64,000 nt of DNA from Vibrio coralliilyticus ATCC BAA-450. GTDB taxonomy: Bacteria > Pseudomonadota > Gammaproteobacteria > Enterobacterales > Vibrionaceae. Location: contig NZ_ACZN01000013.1 of assembly GCF_000176135.1 (NCBI RefSeq), positions 124,001 through 188,000 of the forward strand. The letters are read 5' to 3'. The notes beneath the pieces were generated by a model. That model did not search any database. It was not told the DNA's origin and worked only from the letters and a program-made list of their open reading frames with translations. Shown here in pieces: positions 22,526 to 31,126 of this stretch. Positions within the stretch are counted from its first letter, which is position 1; each line of letters begins with the position of its first letter. Made by a program: the position numbers and the translations under genes.

Positions 22526-24338
22526 ATGGCCATGAAAAACCAAAAGCGACTCAGTGTAACACGCTTACTGACTCCTGTAGCCCTTGCTGTCACACTGGCG
22601 GCCTGTTCTACTGCACCTTCAACACCGACTTATGTTGATATAACGCTTGCCCCTAACCAGTCCATGCAGACTTACCTAATGCGTGCAGACAGCAGTGAAG
22701 GCAATATTCAGAGTGATTGGTTAATCATGGCTTTAAAAGCCGCCATTGAATCAAACGATATCACTCAGGCTGAATTGTTAATAAAGCGCCTCGGCCGACA
22801 AAACTTAACCCAACTGCAGCAAGCAGAATGGCAACTGGCGCGTGCTGATGTGTTGATGAAGCAAGAGAAATACGAAGAGGCGCTCAGCAAACTTAACTTC
22901 AAGCCATCTTGGAATTTGGCCGATGAACAGTGGAAAGCCTACCACCAGACACGAGCAAAACTCCTGACTCAACAAGGCCAGTATTTCGAAGCAGCTCGCG
23001 AACTGACTAAGTCATCAGAGTATGTTGACCAAGCGGAACAAGAAGCTATCGCTCAGGGCGTGTGGACCAACCTCAATCAATACAGTCAGTACCAGATTAC
23101 CCAATTTTCAGCTGAGCCGAATGAAGCCATCCTAGACGGTTGGTTGCAACTAGCGATATACACTAAAACCTTATCCAGCAACATTCCTCAGCTTAAAAAC
23201 ACCCTAGAAAAGTGGCTAGAAGAAAATCCGGATCACCCGGCAGCGGCTTATACTCCTCAAGCGATTAGCGATATTCTCGACCTCGAAATTGTCAAACCCG
23301 TCAGTACGGCTTTGCTCCTGCCTTTATCTGGTAAGTTCGCCAAACAAGCTCAGTTGATTCGTGACGGCTTCATCCTAGAAATGATGAACGACACGCAGCG
23401 TGATGAGAATGCCAACCTGACTGTGATCGATACCAACACTGTGACACCAGAGCAGTTAGAGCAGACTTTAGTAGAGAAAAACATCGACTTTGTTGTTGGT
23501 CCACTGATTAAAAGCAACATTGAAAAGCTACAGCAAGCACAAGCCAGCTTTTCGCGCCCACTACCTACCTTAGCGTTAAACATTCCAGATGACCTAGAAG
23601 CGGGCAATAACACTTGCTATTTGGCACTCTCACCAGAGCAAGAAGTTGCTCAGGCGGCAAAACACCTATTGCTCAAGGATATCGCTACCCGCTAATTCTC
23701 GCTCCACAAGGCAGGCTTGGCACCCGTGTTGTTGAAGCCTTCGAAGGGGAATGGAAGAAATACAGTAAAGATAAAGTCGCGGTGAATCTATTGGCGACAA
23801 ACGCCAGCTTCAACGTGATATCAATAAAGTCTTTGGCTTACAAGAAAGCCAGCAGCATATCGCCCAAATGGAATCACTACTTGATATACCTCTCGAAAGC
23901 CAACCGCGCAGCCGTCGCGATATTGATGCAGTATACATAGTGGCAGGTAGTTCAGAGCTAACACTGATCAAGCCATTTATAGAAGTAGCAGTGAACCCAG
24001 ATACCGCACCACCTAAACTGTTCTCAAACTCACGCAGTAACAGTGGCCGCCAGCAATATGAAGACCTCACAGGCGTGATGTACAGTGACATCCCGCTATT
24101 AATACAGCCAAATGCAGCATTGGAAGCGCAAATGGAGCAATTGTGGCCGAAAGATTCTAATGCAGAGAAACGCCTTCAAGCGCTTGGTATGGATGCATAC
24201 CTGCTAATGGAACAATTGCCACAAATGAAAGTTGTTCAAGGCCATACTTTGCAGGGCAATACCGGTGTACTGAGCATCAACGAAGACTGCGTAGTACAAC
24301 GAGAAATCAGCTGGGCTGAACATGGTGTGGCTAAGTAA
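22526..24338 (+). pseudogene. lpoA: penicillin-binding protein activator LpoA, two frameshifts
   Basis: LpoA is an outer-membrane lipoprotein that spans the periplasm and activates PBP1A. The gene starts MAMKNQKRLSV with a lipobox LAAC (C27) and N-terminal TPR-like helices. The frame is broken twice. At about 23669-23670 (CCTATT-GCTC) the frame moves to one reading GYRYPLILAPQGRLG. At about 23791-23792 (TCTATT-GGCG) it moves to a third reading GDKRQLQRDINKVFG, running to the stop at 24338. Restoring one T at each site (CTATTG back to CTATTTG) gives about 604 residues of normal LpoA. As given, translation stops at 23695 after 389 residues, losing most of the C-terminal PBP1A-activating domain. 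This is either a real double mutation or a sequencing error. Confidence 0.9.
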
Positions 24339-24690
24339 ACGCCAAAGTGGTGAACACTACGAAACCTTGGCGGAGCAATACCTCATCCGCCAAGGCCTGT
24401 CATCGATTGAGCGAAACTTCCATTCCAAAGGTGGTGAACTCGATCTTATAATGCAGGAAGGCACTACCATAGTGTTTGTTGAAGTACGTTACCGCTCAAA
24501 CCAACACTATGGCCACGCTGCAGAAACGGTTACCCAAAGCAAAATGCACAAGCTCATCAAAACAGCCAACGTCTGGTTGATGAAACAGGGTAAGTCCGCA
24601 CACACAACCGATTTTCGATTTGACTTGGTGGCCTTGCATCAGCAAGGTAAGCAAATCGAGTGGATAAAAAACGCAATAACTCAAGGATAA
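24322..24690 (+). CDS. yraN: YraN family endonuclease-like protein
   Basis: UPF0102 family, predicted to have a PD-(D/E)XK-like nuclease fold; the cellular role is unknown. The 122 residues carry the conserved RQSGEHYETLAEQYL N-terminus and the GGELDLIM...VFVEVRYR core (about 32-55), where D, E and K/R catalytic-type residues sit. It overlaps the lpoA 3' end by 17 bp, the conserved lpoA-yraN-diaA arrangement. Confidence 0.92.
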   Translation: MVWLSKRQSGEHYETLAEQYLIRQGLSSIERNFHSKGGELDLIMQEGTTIVFVEVRYRSNQHYGHAAETVTQSKMHKLIKTANVWLMKQGKSAHTTDFRFDLVALHQQGKQIEWIKNAITQG

Positions 24691-24693
24691 TCA

Positions 24694-25284
24694 ATGCTAG
24701 ACAGCATTAAAGACAGCTTTACAGAAAGTATTCAGATTCAAATTGCCGCCGCAGAAGCTCTGCCAGATGCGATTACCCACGCCGCACAGGCCATGGTCGC
24801 CAGCCTACTCAATGGGAATAAGATCTTATGCTGCGGTAACGGTGGCTCTTCCTCTAATGCACAACAGTTTGTCTCGTGTCTGCTCAACCGCTTTGAAACC
24901 GAACGTCCAAGCCTACCTGCAATGGCGTTAACGGCCGACAATACCACCCTGACTGCGGTAGCCAATGATTACCATTATGAGGAAATCTTCTCAAAACAGG
25001 TCAGAGCTTTTGGCCAAACAGGAGATATCTTGCTGGCTATATCGACCAGTGGTAACAGTAAAAACATCATCAAAGCCATGGAAGCAGCCGTGACGCGTGA
25101 TATGACGATCATTGCCTTCACAGGTAAAGATGGCGGCGAGATGGCAGGTTTACTGGGAGAAAACGATGTGGAAATTCGGATACCATCTCACAGAACGGCA
25201 AGAATTCATGAAGTGCATATGGTGACACTGCACTGCTTATGCGATCTTATCGATCAAGTACTGTTCCCAGCTCACGAAGAGTAA
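24694..25284 (+). CDS. diaA: DnaA initiator-associating protein DiaA (SIS domain)
   Basis: Phosphosugar-isomerase-fold protein that binds DnaA and promotes orderly initiation at oriC. It has 196 residues, the E. coli size. The SIS motifs [16 protein letters not shown] (about 47-62) and [10 protein letters not shown] (about 116-125) are present. It resembles GmhA sedoheptulose-7-phosphate isomerase, but the genomic position between yraN and dolP supports DiaA. It starts 4 bp after yraN. Confidence 0.92.
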   Translation: MLDSIKDSFTESIQIQIAAAEALPDAITHAAQAMVASLLNGNKILCCGNGGSSSNAQQFVSCLLNRFETERPSLPAMALTADNTTLTAVANDYHYEEIFSKQVRAFGQTGDILLAISTSGNSKNIIKAMEAAVTRDMTIIAFTGKDGGEMAGLLGENDVEIRIPSHRTARIHEVHMVTLHCLCDLIDQVLFPAHEE

Positions 25285-25287
25285 GTT

Positions 25288-25857
25288 ATGAAACACCTTA
25301 AAGCTTTTGTCATAACCTGTATGCTACTCAGCACAACTGGCTGTGCAGGTTTGTTTGTTGCTGGCGCAGCAACGACCGTCAATGTTGTCACCGACACCCG
25401 CACAACACAAGAGATGTGGGATGACAACAATATCGAGTTTGAAGTGGCAGGCTTAGCGAATAAGCCACCTTTTCAGCGGGAGGTCAGAATTACCGCCAGT
25501 TCCTACGACGGCACAGTGGTACTAATGGGCCAAGCAAGTAATCAGGATCTGCTCAACCAGTTTGTCGCTAAAACCAAAGAGCTGAAAGGCGTAGAGAAAA
25601 TTCATAACCAAGTCCGTATTAAAGCTCCACTTTCTGTTGGCCAAATCAGTCATGACAGCTGGATCACAACCAAAGTGAAATCCGCCTTACTGACAAATAG
25701 TGAGCTTAATGGCATTAAAGTGAAAGTGATTACAGAAGACAAAGAAGTCTTCTTGCTGGGCTATGTATCTCCCGAACAAGCGGATATTGCCGTGGATGTT
25801 GCACGTAACATATCCGGAGTCAAACAAGTCATCAAAGCATTCCAAACTGGAAGCTAG
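25288..25857 (+). CDS. dolP: outer-membrane lipoprotein with two BON domains (DolP/YraP)
   Basis: DolP supports outer-membrane integrity and BAM complex function at division sites. The 189 residues begin with a signal peptide (MKHLKAFVITCMLLSTTG) and a lipobox-like TTGC (C19), followed by BON domain 1 (about 46-115) and BON domain 2 (about 122-188), each with the expected alternating hydrophobic/Gly pattern. It is last in the lpoA operon, 4 bp after diaA. Confidence 0.92.
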   Translation: MKHLKAFVITCMLLSTTGCAGLFVAGAATTVNVVTDTRTTQEMWDDNNIEFEVAGLANKPPFQREVRITASSYDGTVVLMGQASNQDLLNQFVAKTKELKGVEKIHNQVRIKAPLSVGQISHDSWITTKVKSALLTNSELNGIKVKVITEDKEVFLLGYVSPEQADIAVDVARNISGVKQVIKAFQTGS

Positions 25858-25873
25858 TCACTTCTCAAGGCAC

Positions 25874-25903
25874 AAAAAAAGCAGCGAATTTGCTGCTTTT
25901 TGT
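25874..25903. terminator. bidirectional terminator between dolP and sspB
   Basis: AAAAAGCAGC-GAATTT-GCTGCTTTTT forms a symmetric stem with T-runs on both strands, between two convergent genes. Confidence 0.9.
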
Positions 25904-26392
25904 TTATTTGACTACTCGCAAACTTGGGCGACCTTTCGGCCTTGGCGGCTCATCATCTGGAGTCGGTTCGTCGTCATCGGACTCTGTCGCTAAGGACAGG
26001 CTTGATTCTTCTTCTACCAACTCTTCGACATCCGCCATGTCTTCTTCTTCGAAGTCATCCATGTAAGCATCTTCTGGTTCAAACATCGTACCTGCACCGT
26101 TCTCACGGGCGTAGATGGCTTGCACGGCATACAATGGAACAATGACAGAGTGAGGACGACCTGAGAAGCGAGCACTAAATGTAATCGCTTCATTGCCCAA
26201 CTCTAAATTCCCCACCGCTCGAGGAGCAATATTCAGAATGATCTGGCCATCCTGAACAAACTCAACCGGCACACGAACGCCTGGAAGAGTAGCAGCCACG
26301 ACTAAATGCGGGGTCAAGTCGTTATCCACCAGCCAATCATAAAATGCACGAAGCATATATGGTCGGCGTGGCGTCATTTTTTCTATGTCCAT
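25904..26392 (-). CDS. sspB: ClpXP adaptor SspB
   Basis: Adaptor that tethers ssrA-tagged proteins and RseA fragments to ClpXP. The 162 residues contain the N-terminal substrate-binding fold (MTPRRPYMLRAFYDWL ... INIAPRAVGNLELGN, about 1-115), an acidic flexible tail (about 120-150), and the C-terminal ClpX-binding peptide RPSLRVVK. It works with the DegS cascade encoded to the right, because RseA cleavage products are SspB substrates. It follows sspA by 11 bp. Confidence 0.97.
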   Translation of the reverse strand: MDIEKMTPRRPYMLRAFYDWLVDNDLTPHLVVAATLPGVRVPVEFVQDGQIILNIAPRAVGNLELGNEAITFSARFSGRPHSVIVPLYAVQAIYARENGAGTMFEPEDAYMDDFEEEDMADVEELVEEESSLSLATESDDDEPTPDDEPPRPKGRPSLRVVK

Positions 26393-26403
26393 TTCGCTTC
26401 CAA

Positions 26404-27039
26404 TTAGCGACTCAGACGCATTTCACGTTCAGCTTCTGTCAAAGAGGCTAGGAAAGAATCACGCTCAAATACGCGGTTCATGTAAACCTTCAGCTCTTTA
26501 GAACCCGGACCGACAAGCTCGATACCTAGCTGAGGCAAACGCCACAATAGCGGAGCTAAATAACAGTCGATCAGACTGAATTCTTCGCTCATGAAGTATT
26601 CAAATTCAGCAAAAACCGGACCTAGAGTAAGAAGGTCGTTGCGTAACTTGTTGCGTGCAGCTTCTGCTTCTTCAGCATTGCCTTTGACAACTTTCTCTGC
26701 CAGTGAATACCAGTTTTTCTCAATACGGTAAATCATCAGACGGCTGTTACCACGAGCAACTGGGTATACAGGCATCAAAGGTGGATGTGGGAAACGCTCA
26801 TCCAAGTATTCCATGATGATTTTTGAGTCGTAAAGGGCAAGCTCACGATCTACCAAAGTAGGTACTGATTTATATGGGTTCAGTTCAATCAGTTCAGCAG
26901 GAAGATTTGCTTCGTCGACCAATTCAACTTCAACACTTACGCCTTTCTCAGCCAGAACAATACGTACCTGATGGCTATACATATCAGATGCACTTGAAAA
27001 TAGAGTCATCACAGAACGTTTATTGGCAGCTACAGCCAT
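26404..27039 (-). CDS. sspA: stringent starvation protein A
   Basis: GST-fold protein that binds RNA polymerase and modulates late/stationary-phase transcription. I chose the ATG at 27039 because GGAGG lies just upstream (GGAGGGCTCCATG), giving 211 residues; the longer open frame starts five codons earlier without support. Seen: a thioredoxin-like N-terminal domain (MTLFSSASDMYSHQVRI ... NPYKSVPTLVD) and a helical C-terminal domain (SLIDCYLAPLLWRL). The pet operon terminator lies only 27 nt upstream. Confidence 0.96.
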   Translation of the reverse strand: MAVAANKRSVMTLFSSASDMYSHQVRIVLAEKGVSVEVELVDEANLPAELIELNPYKSVPTLVDRELALYDSKIIMEYLDERFPHPPLMPVYPVARGNSRLMIYRIEKNWYSLAEKVVKGNAEEAEAARNKLRNDLLTLGPVFAEFEYFMSEEFSLIDCYLAPLLWRLPQLGIELVGPGSKELKVYMNRVFERDSFLASLTEAEREMRLSR

Positions 27040-27065
27040 GGAGCCCTCCAGCACACTTACAGATA

Positions 27066-27096
27066 TAAAAAATAATGGAGGCTAAGCCTCCATTAT
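27066..27096 (-). terminator. intrinsic terminator of the petABC operon
   Basis: The minus strand has the perfect 11-bp stem ATAATGGAGGC-TTA-GCCTCCATTAT followed by TTTTTTATAT. It follows the petC stop and sits 27 nt before the sspA ATG. Confidence 0.85.
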
Positions 27097-27136
27097 CAAC
27101 AATAAAATTGGGAATTAGCACAGCATGATAGCACAA

Positions 27137-27874
27137 TTAGTGCACATCACGCCAATACTCTTTCTTGAGCAGAACAACCACGATAGTGAAGATAACGAGG
27201 AATGCCATTACCCACCAACCTAGTGCATGACGCTCTAGTTTCACAGGGTCACCCGAGTATTCTAGGAAGTTCACCAAATCACGAACTGCATCGTCGTACT
27301 CTTCTTGGTTCAACTCACCAGTGCCATCACTTTCAACACCAACCACAACTTTATGCTCTTCGCCTTCTACGACTTGAGTCTCGTAAACCGGCTTAGGAAT
27401 GCCCTGAAGCTCTTCCAATACGTGCGGCATACCAACACTTGGGAAAACAACATTGTTCACTCCAAACGGACGAGATGGGTCCTCATAGAAAGAACGCAAG
27501 TATGTGTATAGCCAGTCAGAACCACGAACACGGGCAACTAGTGTTAGATCTGGTGGTGTTGCACCAAACCATTTCGCTGCTGATTTGTCCGGGATGGCAT
27601 TTTCCATCAGATCACCAACTTTCGCATTAGGATCGAAAATCAGGTTTTCTTTTAGCAACTCAACTGGAATACCGATATCACGAGCAACACGCTCGTAACG
27701 TTGATACTGCGCTGAGTGACAGCCGAAACAGTAGTTCATGAACAGCTTGGCACCATTTTGCAGTGAAGCTTGGTCACTTAGGTCGTTGTTTGCTTTATCA
27801 AGCGGTACATTTGCGCCCGCTGCCATTGCCAGAGAAGGCAGCATTGCAAACAAAATTACAATCCATTTTTTCAT
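27137..27874 (-). CDS. petC: ubiquinol-cytochrome c reductase cytochrome c1 subunit
   Basis: Membrane-anchored c-type cytochrome of the bc1 complex; it passes electrons from the Rieske protein to soluble cytochrome c in the periplasm. The 245 residues start with a signal peptide (cleavage near A18-A19), carry the heme site CFGCH (C49, C52, H53) and GMPHV methionine region, and end with one membrane segment (about 219-238). It overlaps petB by 4 bp. Confidence 0.97.
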   Translation of the reverse strand: MKKWIVILFAMLPSLAMAAGANVPLDKANNDLSDQASLQNGAKLFMNYCFGCHSAQYQRYERVARDIGIPVELLKENLIFDPNAKVGDLMENAIPDKSAAKWFGATPPDLTLVARVRGSDWLYTYLRSFYEDPSRPFGVNNVVFPSVGMPHVLEELQGIPKPVYETQVVEGEEHKVVVGVESDGTGELNQEEYDDAVRDLVNFLEYSGDPVKLERHALGWWVMAFLVIFTIVVVLLKKEYWRDVH

Positions 27875-29136
27875 TTGAATGTCACCCTTTCTGGTAGTGG
27901 CTTAGTCGCTTCGTTCTTGCTGTAGAAGTACAGCAGTACGAAGAACATGAAGTAAGCTAAGCTGAAGATCTGAGCTAATAGCGTATATGTTGGTGTTGCT
28001 GGTAGCGCACCAAGAACACCTAGCGCAATAAAGCTGATCGTAAACTGGATGATATTGAATAAATGGAACTTACTGCGGTAGCGGTAAGAACGAACCTTAC
28101 AACGGTCTAGCCATGGTAGAACAAACAACACGACAATAGACGCGCCCATCGCGATAACACCTAGTAACTTATCAGGAACGGCACGTAGAATCGCGTAGAA
28201 CGGTGTGAAGTACCATACTGGAGCAATGTGCTCTGGTGTTTTCAGTGGGTTAGCGGCTTCAAAGTTAGGCGGCTCAAGGAAGTATCCACCCATTTCTGGG
28301 TTAAAGAACAACACGTAACAGAACAGGAATAGGAAACCTGCTACACCAACCATATCCTTCACCGTACCGTAAGGATGGAAAGGAATAGAGTCAATGATGT
28401 CGTATTTCTTCGTGTAATCCTTATGGAATGGGAACTGAGTTTTGTAGTCGTCGCCCATCGAACCTTTAGGTAGCTTAGTTTCGATACCGTCTGGGTTGTT
28501 AGAACCTACTTCATGCAGTGCCAAGACGTGCAAAACGATAAGCAGCAGAAGTACGATAGGAAGTGCGATAACGTGCAGTGCAAAGAAACGGTTCAGGGTA
28601 GCGCCTGAGATCACGTAGTCACCACGAATCCATAGCGTTAGGTCATCACCAATAACAGGAATTGCACCAAACAATGAAATGATTACCTGTGCACCCCAGT
28701 AAGACATCTGACCCCATGGAAGTAGGTAGCCCATGAAAGCTTCAGCCATCAACACAAGGAAGATAAGCATACCGAAGATCCACAGCAGCTCACGAGGCTT
28801 CTGATAAGAGCCGTAGATCAAGCCACGGAACATGTGCAGGTAAACTACAACGAAGAACGCAGACGCGCCCGTTGAGTGCATATAACGGAGTAGCCAGCCG
28901 TACTCTACGTCACGCATGATGTATTCGATTGAAGCAAACGCGCCATCGCCAGATGGGACGTAGTTCATTGTCAGCCAGATACCTGTCAGAATCTGGTTAA
29001 CCAACACAAGCATTGCTAGTGAGCCAAACAGATACCAAAAGTTAAAGTTCTTCGGCATCGGATATTCAGAAAGGTGCTTCTTGTACGCATTCATTGCGGG
29101 TATGCGTTTTTCTACCCAATCAAGTAGAGCTTGCAT
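27871..29136 (-). CDS. petB: cytochrome b of the bc1 complex
   Basis: Di-heme integral membrane subunit that oxidises ubiquinol and reduces quinone (Q cycle). The 421 residues have eight or so membrane segments, heme-ligand histidines in LRYMHSTGASAFF and RFFALHVIALP, the Qo-site PVW-type region (APVWYFTPFYAILRA, about 320-335), and GYLLPWGQMSYWG. It overlaps petA by one base. Confidence 0.98.
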   Translation of the reverse strand: MQALLDWVEKRIPAMNAYKKHLSEYPMPKNFNFWYLFGSLAMLVLVNQILTGIWLTMNYVPSGDGAFASIEYIMRDVEYGWLLRYMHSTGASAFFVVVYLHMFRGLIYGSYQKPRELLWIFGMLIFLVLMAEAFMGYLLPWGQMSYWGAQVIISLFGAIPVIGDDLTLWIRGDYVISGATLNRFFALHVIALPIVLLLLIVLHVLALHEVGSNNPDGIETKLPKGSMGDDYKTQFPFHKDYTKKYDIIDSIPFHPYGTVKDMVGVAGFLFLFCYVLFFNPEMGGYFLEPPNFEAANPLKTPEHIAPVWYFTPFYAILRAVPDKLLGVIAMGASIVVLFVLPWLDRCKVRSYRYRSKFHLFNIIQFTISFIALGVLGALPATPTYTLLAQIFSLAYFMFFVLLYFYSKNEATKPLPERVTFK

Positions 29137-29729
29137 TATGCCTCCCCTTCTTCGTCAACACCGATGATAATCTTAGTATCACTGAGATACATGTGCTTTG
29201 GAACAACCAGGTTTAGTGGAGCAGGTACACCTTGGAAAACACGACCAGCCATATCAAACTTAGAGCCGTGACAAGGACAGAAGAAACCTGATTTAACACC
29301 CTGAACCTGCTCACTAAAACTGTCTGGTAAATAAGTTGGTGAACAACCAAGGTGGGTACAGATACCTACAGCAACAAAGTACTCAGGCTTGATGGAACGG
29401 TAGGCATTTTGAGCATATGCTGGTTGCTGCTCTTCGCCTGATGCTGGGTCACGAAGCTGACCGTCGATATTTTTCAGCGCGTCTACGATCGATTGTGCAC
29501 GACGGACAACCCATACAGGTTTACCACGCCATTCAACACGAACCATTTGCCCTTCTTCAAGTTTACCGATGTCAACTTCAACAGGGGCACCCGCAGCTTT
29601 TGCTTTCTCACTTGGGTTCCAAGATTTAATAAAAGGAACGGCGACAGCAGCTGCTCCGAGACCACCCACAACCGCAGTTGTAGCTGTCAAGAAACGTCTG
29701 CGACCGTTATTTAAAGGCGCATTGCTCAT
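29136..29729 (-). CDS. petA: Rieske iron-sulfur subunit of the bc1 complex
   Basis: 2Fe-2S protein that takes an electron from ubiquinol. The 197 residues have a Tat-type signal (RRRFLTAT at about 10-17) that remains as a membrane anchor, and the cluster-binding motifs CTHLGC and CPCHGS. It is first in petABC, driven from the promoter at 29828-29856. Confidence 0.98.
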   Translation of the reverse strand: MSNAPLNNGRRRFLTATTAVVGGLGAAAVAVPFIKSWNPSEKAKAAGAPVEVDIGKLEEGQMVRVEWRGKPVWVVRRAQSIVDALKNIDGQLRDPASGEEQQPAYAQNAYRSIKPEYFVAVGICTHLGCSPTYLPDSFSEQVQGVKSGFFCPCHGSKFDMAGRVFQGVPAPLNLVVPKHMYLSDTKIIIGVDEEGEA

Positions 29730-29827
29730 CCAAACATTCTCCCATTTGCTCCTTTTGGATTATTGTTATTCCGCTTAAAGAGCATGGCTAACAAAATACG
29801 AATTTAGTTGTATTTATTTGATGGCAA

Positions 29828-29856
29828 ATGATAAATAAAACCCTACTTTTTGACAA
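29828..29856 (-). promoter_or_regulatory. sigma-70 promoter of petABC
   Basis: On the minus strand TTGTCA (29851-29856), a 17-bp spacer and TATCAT (29828-29833) lie about 100 nt upstream of the petA ATG; the ribosome site is AAAGGAG. Confidence 0.65.
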
Positions 29857-29980
29857 GATAAAGCTACCTTTTTGTAACAATCGTGAAGTAAATCGCCTAT
29901 GAGGTCACAAAAGGGGAATAAGTAATATAAAAGTTCGCGAAACTGGTCTGGGAGAAGGGATTTTTTTGCTTAGAAAAACA

Positions 29981-30007
29981 AAAAGCCTGGCATGAAGCCA
30001 GGCTTTT
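29981..30007. terminator. terminator of the rplM-rpsI operon
   Basis: A perfect 11-bp stem AAAAGCCTGGC/GCCAGGCTTTT with a 5-base loop. On the minus strand it is followed by TTTTTGTTTTT, so it ends rpsI transcription. Confidence 0.9.
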
Positions 30008-30057
30008 GAGACCACATTCCGGTGAAAACACCGAAGGCCAATCTTTTCGAAAAAAGA

Positions 30058-30450
30058 TTAACGCTTAGAGAACTGTGGACGACGACGTGCTTTACGTAGA
30101 CCAACTTTCTTACGTTCAACGCAACGAGCGTCACGTGTAACGTAACCAGCTGCACGTAGAGTAGGACGTAGAGACTCATCGTATTCCATTAGAGCGCGAG
30201 TGATACCGTGACGGATAGCACCAGCTTGACCAGAAATACCGCCACCTTTAACAGTAACGTATAGGTCTAGTTTCTCAGTTAGTTCAACTAGCTCTAGAGG
30301 CTGTTTAACAACCATGCGAGAAGTTGGACGACCGAAGTACTCATCAAGGCTACGCTTGTTGATTACGATGTTGCCGCTGCCTGGTTTGATGAAAACACGT
30401 GCAGCTGAGCTTTTGCGACGGCCAGTGCCGTAGTATTGATTCTCTGCCAT
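30058..30450 (-). CDS. rpsI: 30S ribosomal protein S9
   Basis: Component of the small ribosomal subunit head; its C-terminal tail reaches the P-site tRNA. The 130 residues match the family, with [13 protein letters not shown] at the N-terminus, [15 protein letters not shown] in the core, and the basic end [12 protein letters not shown]. It lies 15 bp after rplM. Confidence 0.99.
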   Translation of the reverse strand: MAENQYYGTGRRKSSAARVFIKPGSGNIVINKRSLDEYFGRPTSRMVVKQPLELVELTEKLDLYVTVKGGGISGQAGAIRHGITRALMEYDESLRPTLRAAGYVTRDARCVERKKVGLRKARRRPQFSKR

Positions 30451-30465
30451 TTTCGAAATCCCCGA

Positions 30466-30894
30466 TTAGATGTCTAGTACTTGTGGTTGTTGAGCAACAT
30501 GGTTGTGCTCAGCACCAGCGTAAACTTTCAGCTTACGGTACATAGCACGGCCTAGAGGACCACGTGGTAGCATACCTTTAACTGCTAGCTCAAGCGCCAT
30601 CTCTGGCTTACGATCAATTAGCTTCTCGAAGCTGATTGATTTTAGGCCGCCAGGGAATTCAGTGTGACGGTAGTAAATCTTACCTTTAGCTTTGTTACCA
30701 GTTACAGTAACTTTCTCCGCGTTTACAACGATGATGTAATCACCAGTGTCAACGTGTGGAGTGTACTCAGCTTTATGTTTGCCACGTAGGCGAGATGCAA
30801 TTTCACTTGCTAGACGACCAAGAGTTTTACCTTCAGCGTCTACAACGTACCAGTCGCGTTTTACAGTTTCTGGTTTAGCAACGAAAGTTTTCAT
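30466..30894 (-). CDS. rplM: 50S ribosomal protein L13
   Basis: Early-assembling 23S rRNA-binding protein. The 142 residues equal the E. coli length; the signature [19 protein letters not shown] is present (about 110-128), with [17 protein letters not shown] at the N-terminus. It is first in rplM-rpsI and is preceded by a structured leader likely used for autoregulation. Confidence 0.99.
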   Translation of the reverse strand: MKTFVAKPETVKRDWYVVDAEGKTLGRLASEIASRLRGKHKAEYTPHVDTGDYIIVVNAEKVTVTGNKAKGKIYYRHTEFPGGLKSISFEKLIDRKPEMALELAVKGMLPRGPLGRAMYRKLKVYAGAEHNHVAQQPQVLDI

Positions 30895-31034
30895 GCTAAT
30901 AATAACCCGTTAATTTAAATTTACACTTCAGGAGCATTGCTCCCACTGACTAAGAGCCCAGTCATCACCCCTTCGAGTGGTTGGCACTCTCGACCCTAGA
31001 TCCGCTATGGATTTGGTCTGCAGTAACGGTGGGT
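30895..31034 (-). promoter_or_regulatory. probable L13 leader (rplM 5' untranslated RNA)
   Basis: About 140 nt of minus-strand leader between the promoter and rplM, with several short stems (for example GGGAGCAATGCTCC near 30929-30942 and CCACTCGAAGGGGTG near 30973-30987). E. coli rplM carries an autoregulatory L13 leader; assignment here rests on position and structure, not on an alignment. Confidence 0.5.
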
Positions 31035-31040
31035 CGCAGG

Positions 31041-31065
31041 ATTATAGAGAAGTCAGTTGAAAAAA
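31041..31065 (-). promoter_or_regulatory. promoter of rplM-rpsI
   Basis: A consensus TATAAT (31041-31046 on the complement) lies about 150 nt upstream of rplM. The -35 element is poor (TGATTT-like at 16 bp), as often seen in ribosomal promoters with upstream activation. Confidence 0.5.
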
Positions 31066-31126
31066 TCACCTCTTTTTGGGTAAAAAGTTTAATTTTTTTT
31101 CACTCCTCATAGAAACACCCAAACCC

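Larger units (their letters stand above)
29730..30057. other. petA-rpsI intergenic region
   Basis: This 328-bp gap holds the pet operon promoter and leader (29730-29856), an AT-rich stretch, and the rpsI terminator (29981-30007). No gene was seen. Confidence 0.8.

Noticed and set aside
23614..23940. A separate 108-codon gene inside the lpoA region
   Set aside because: Only its middle part (GYRYPLILAPQGRLG...) is LpoA-like; the ends are out-of-frame readings caused by the two frameshifts.
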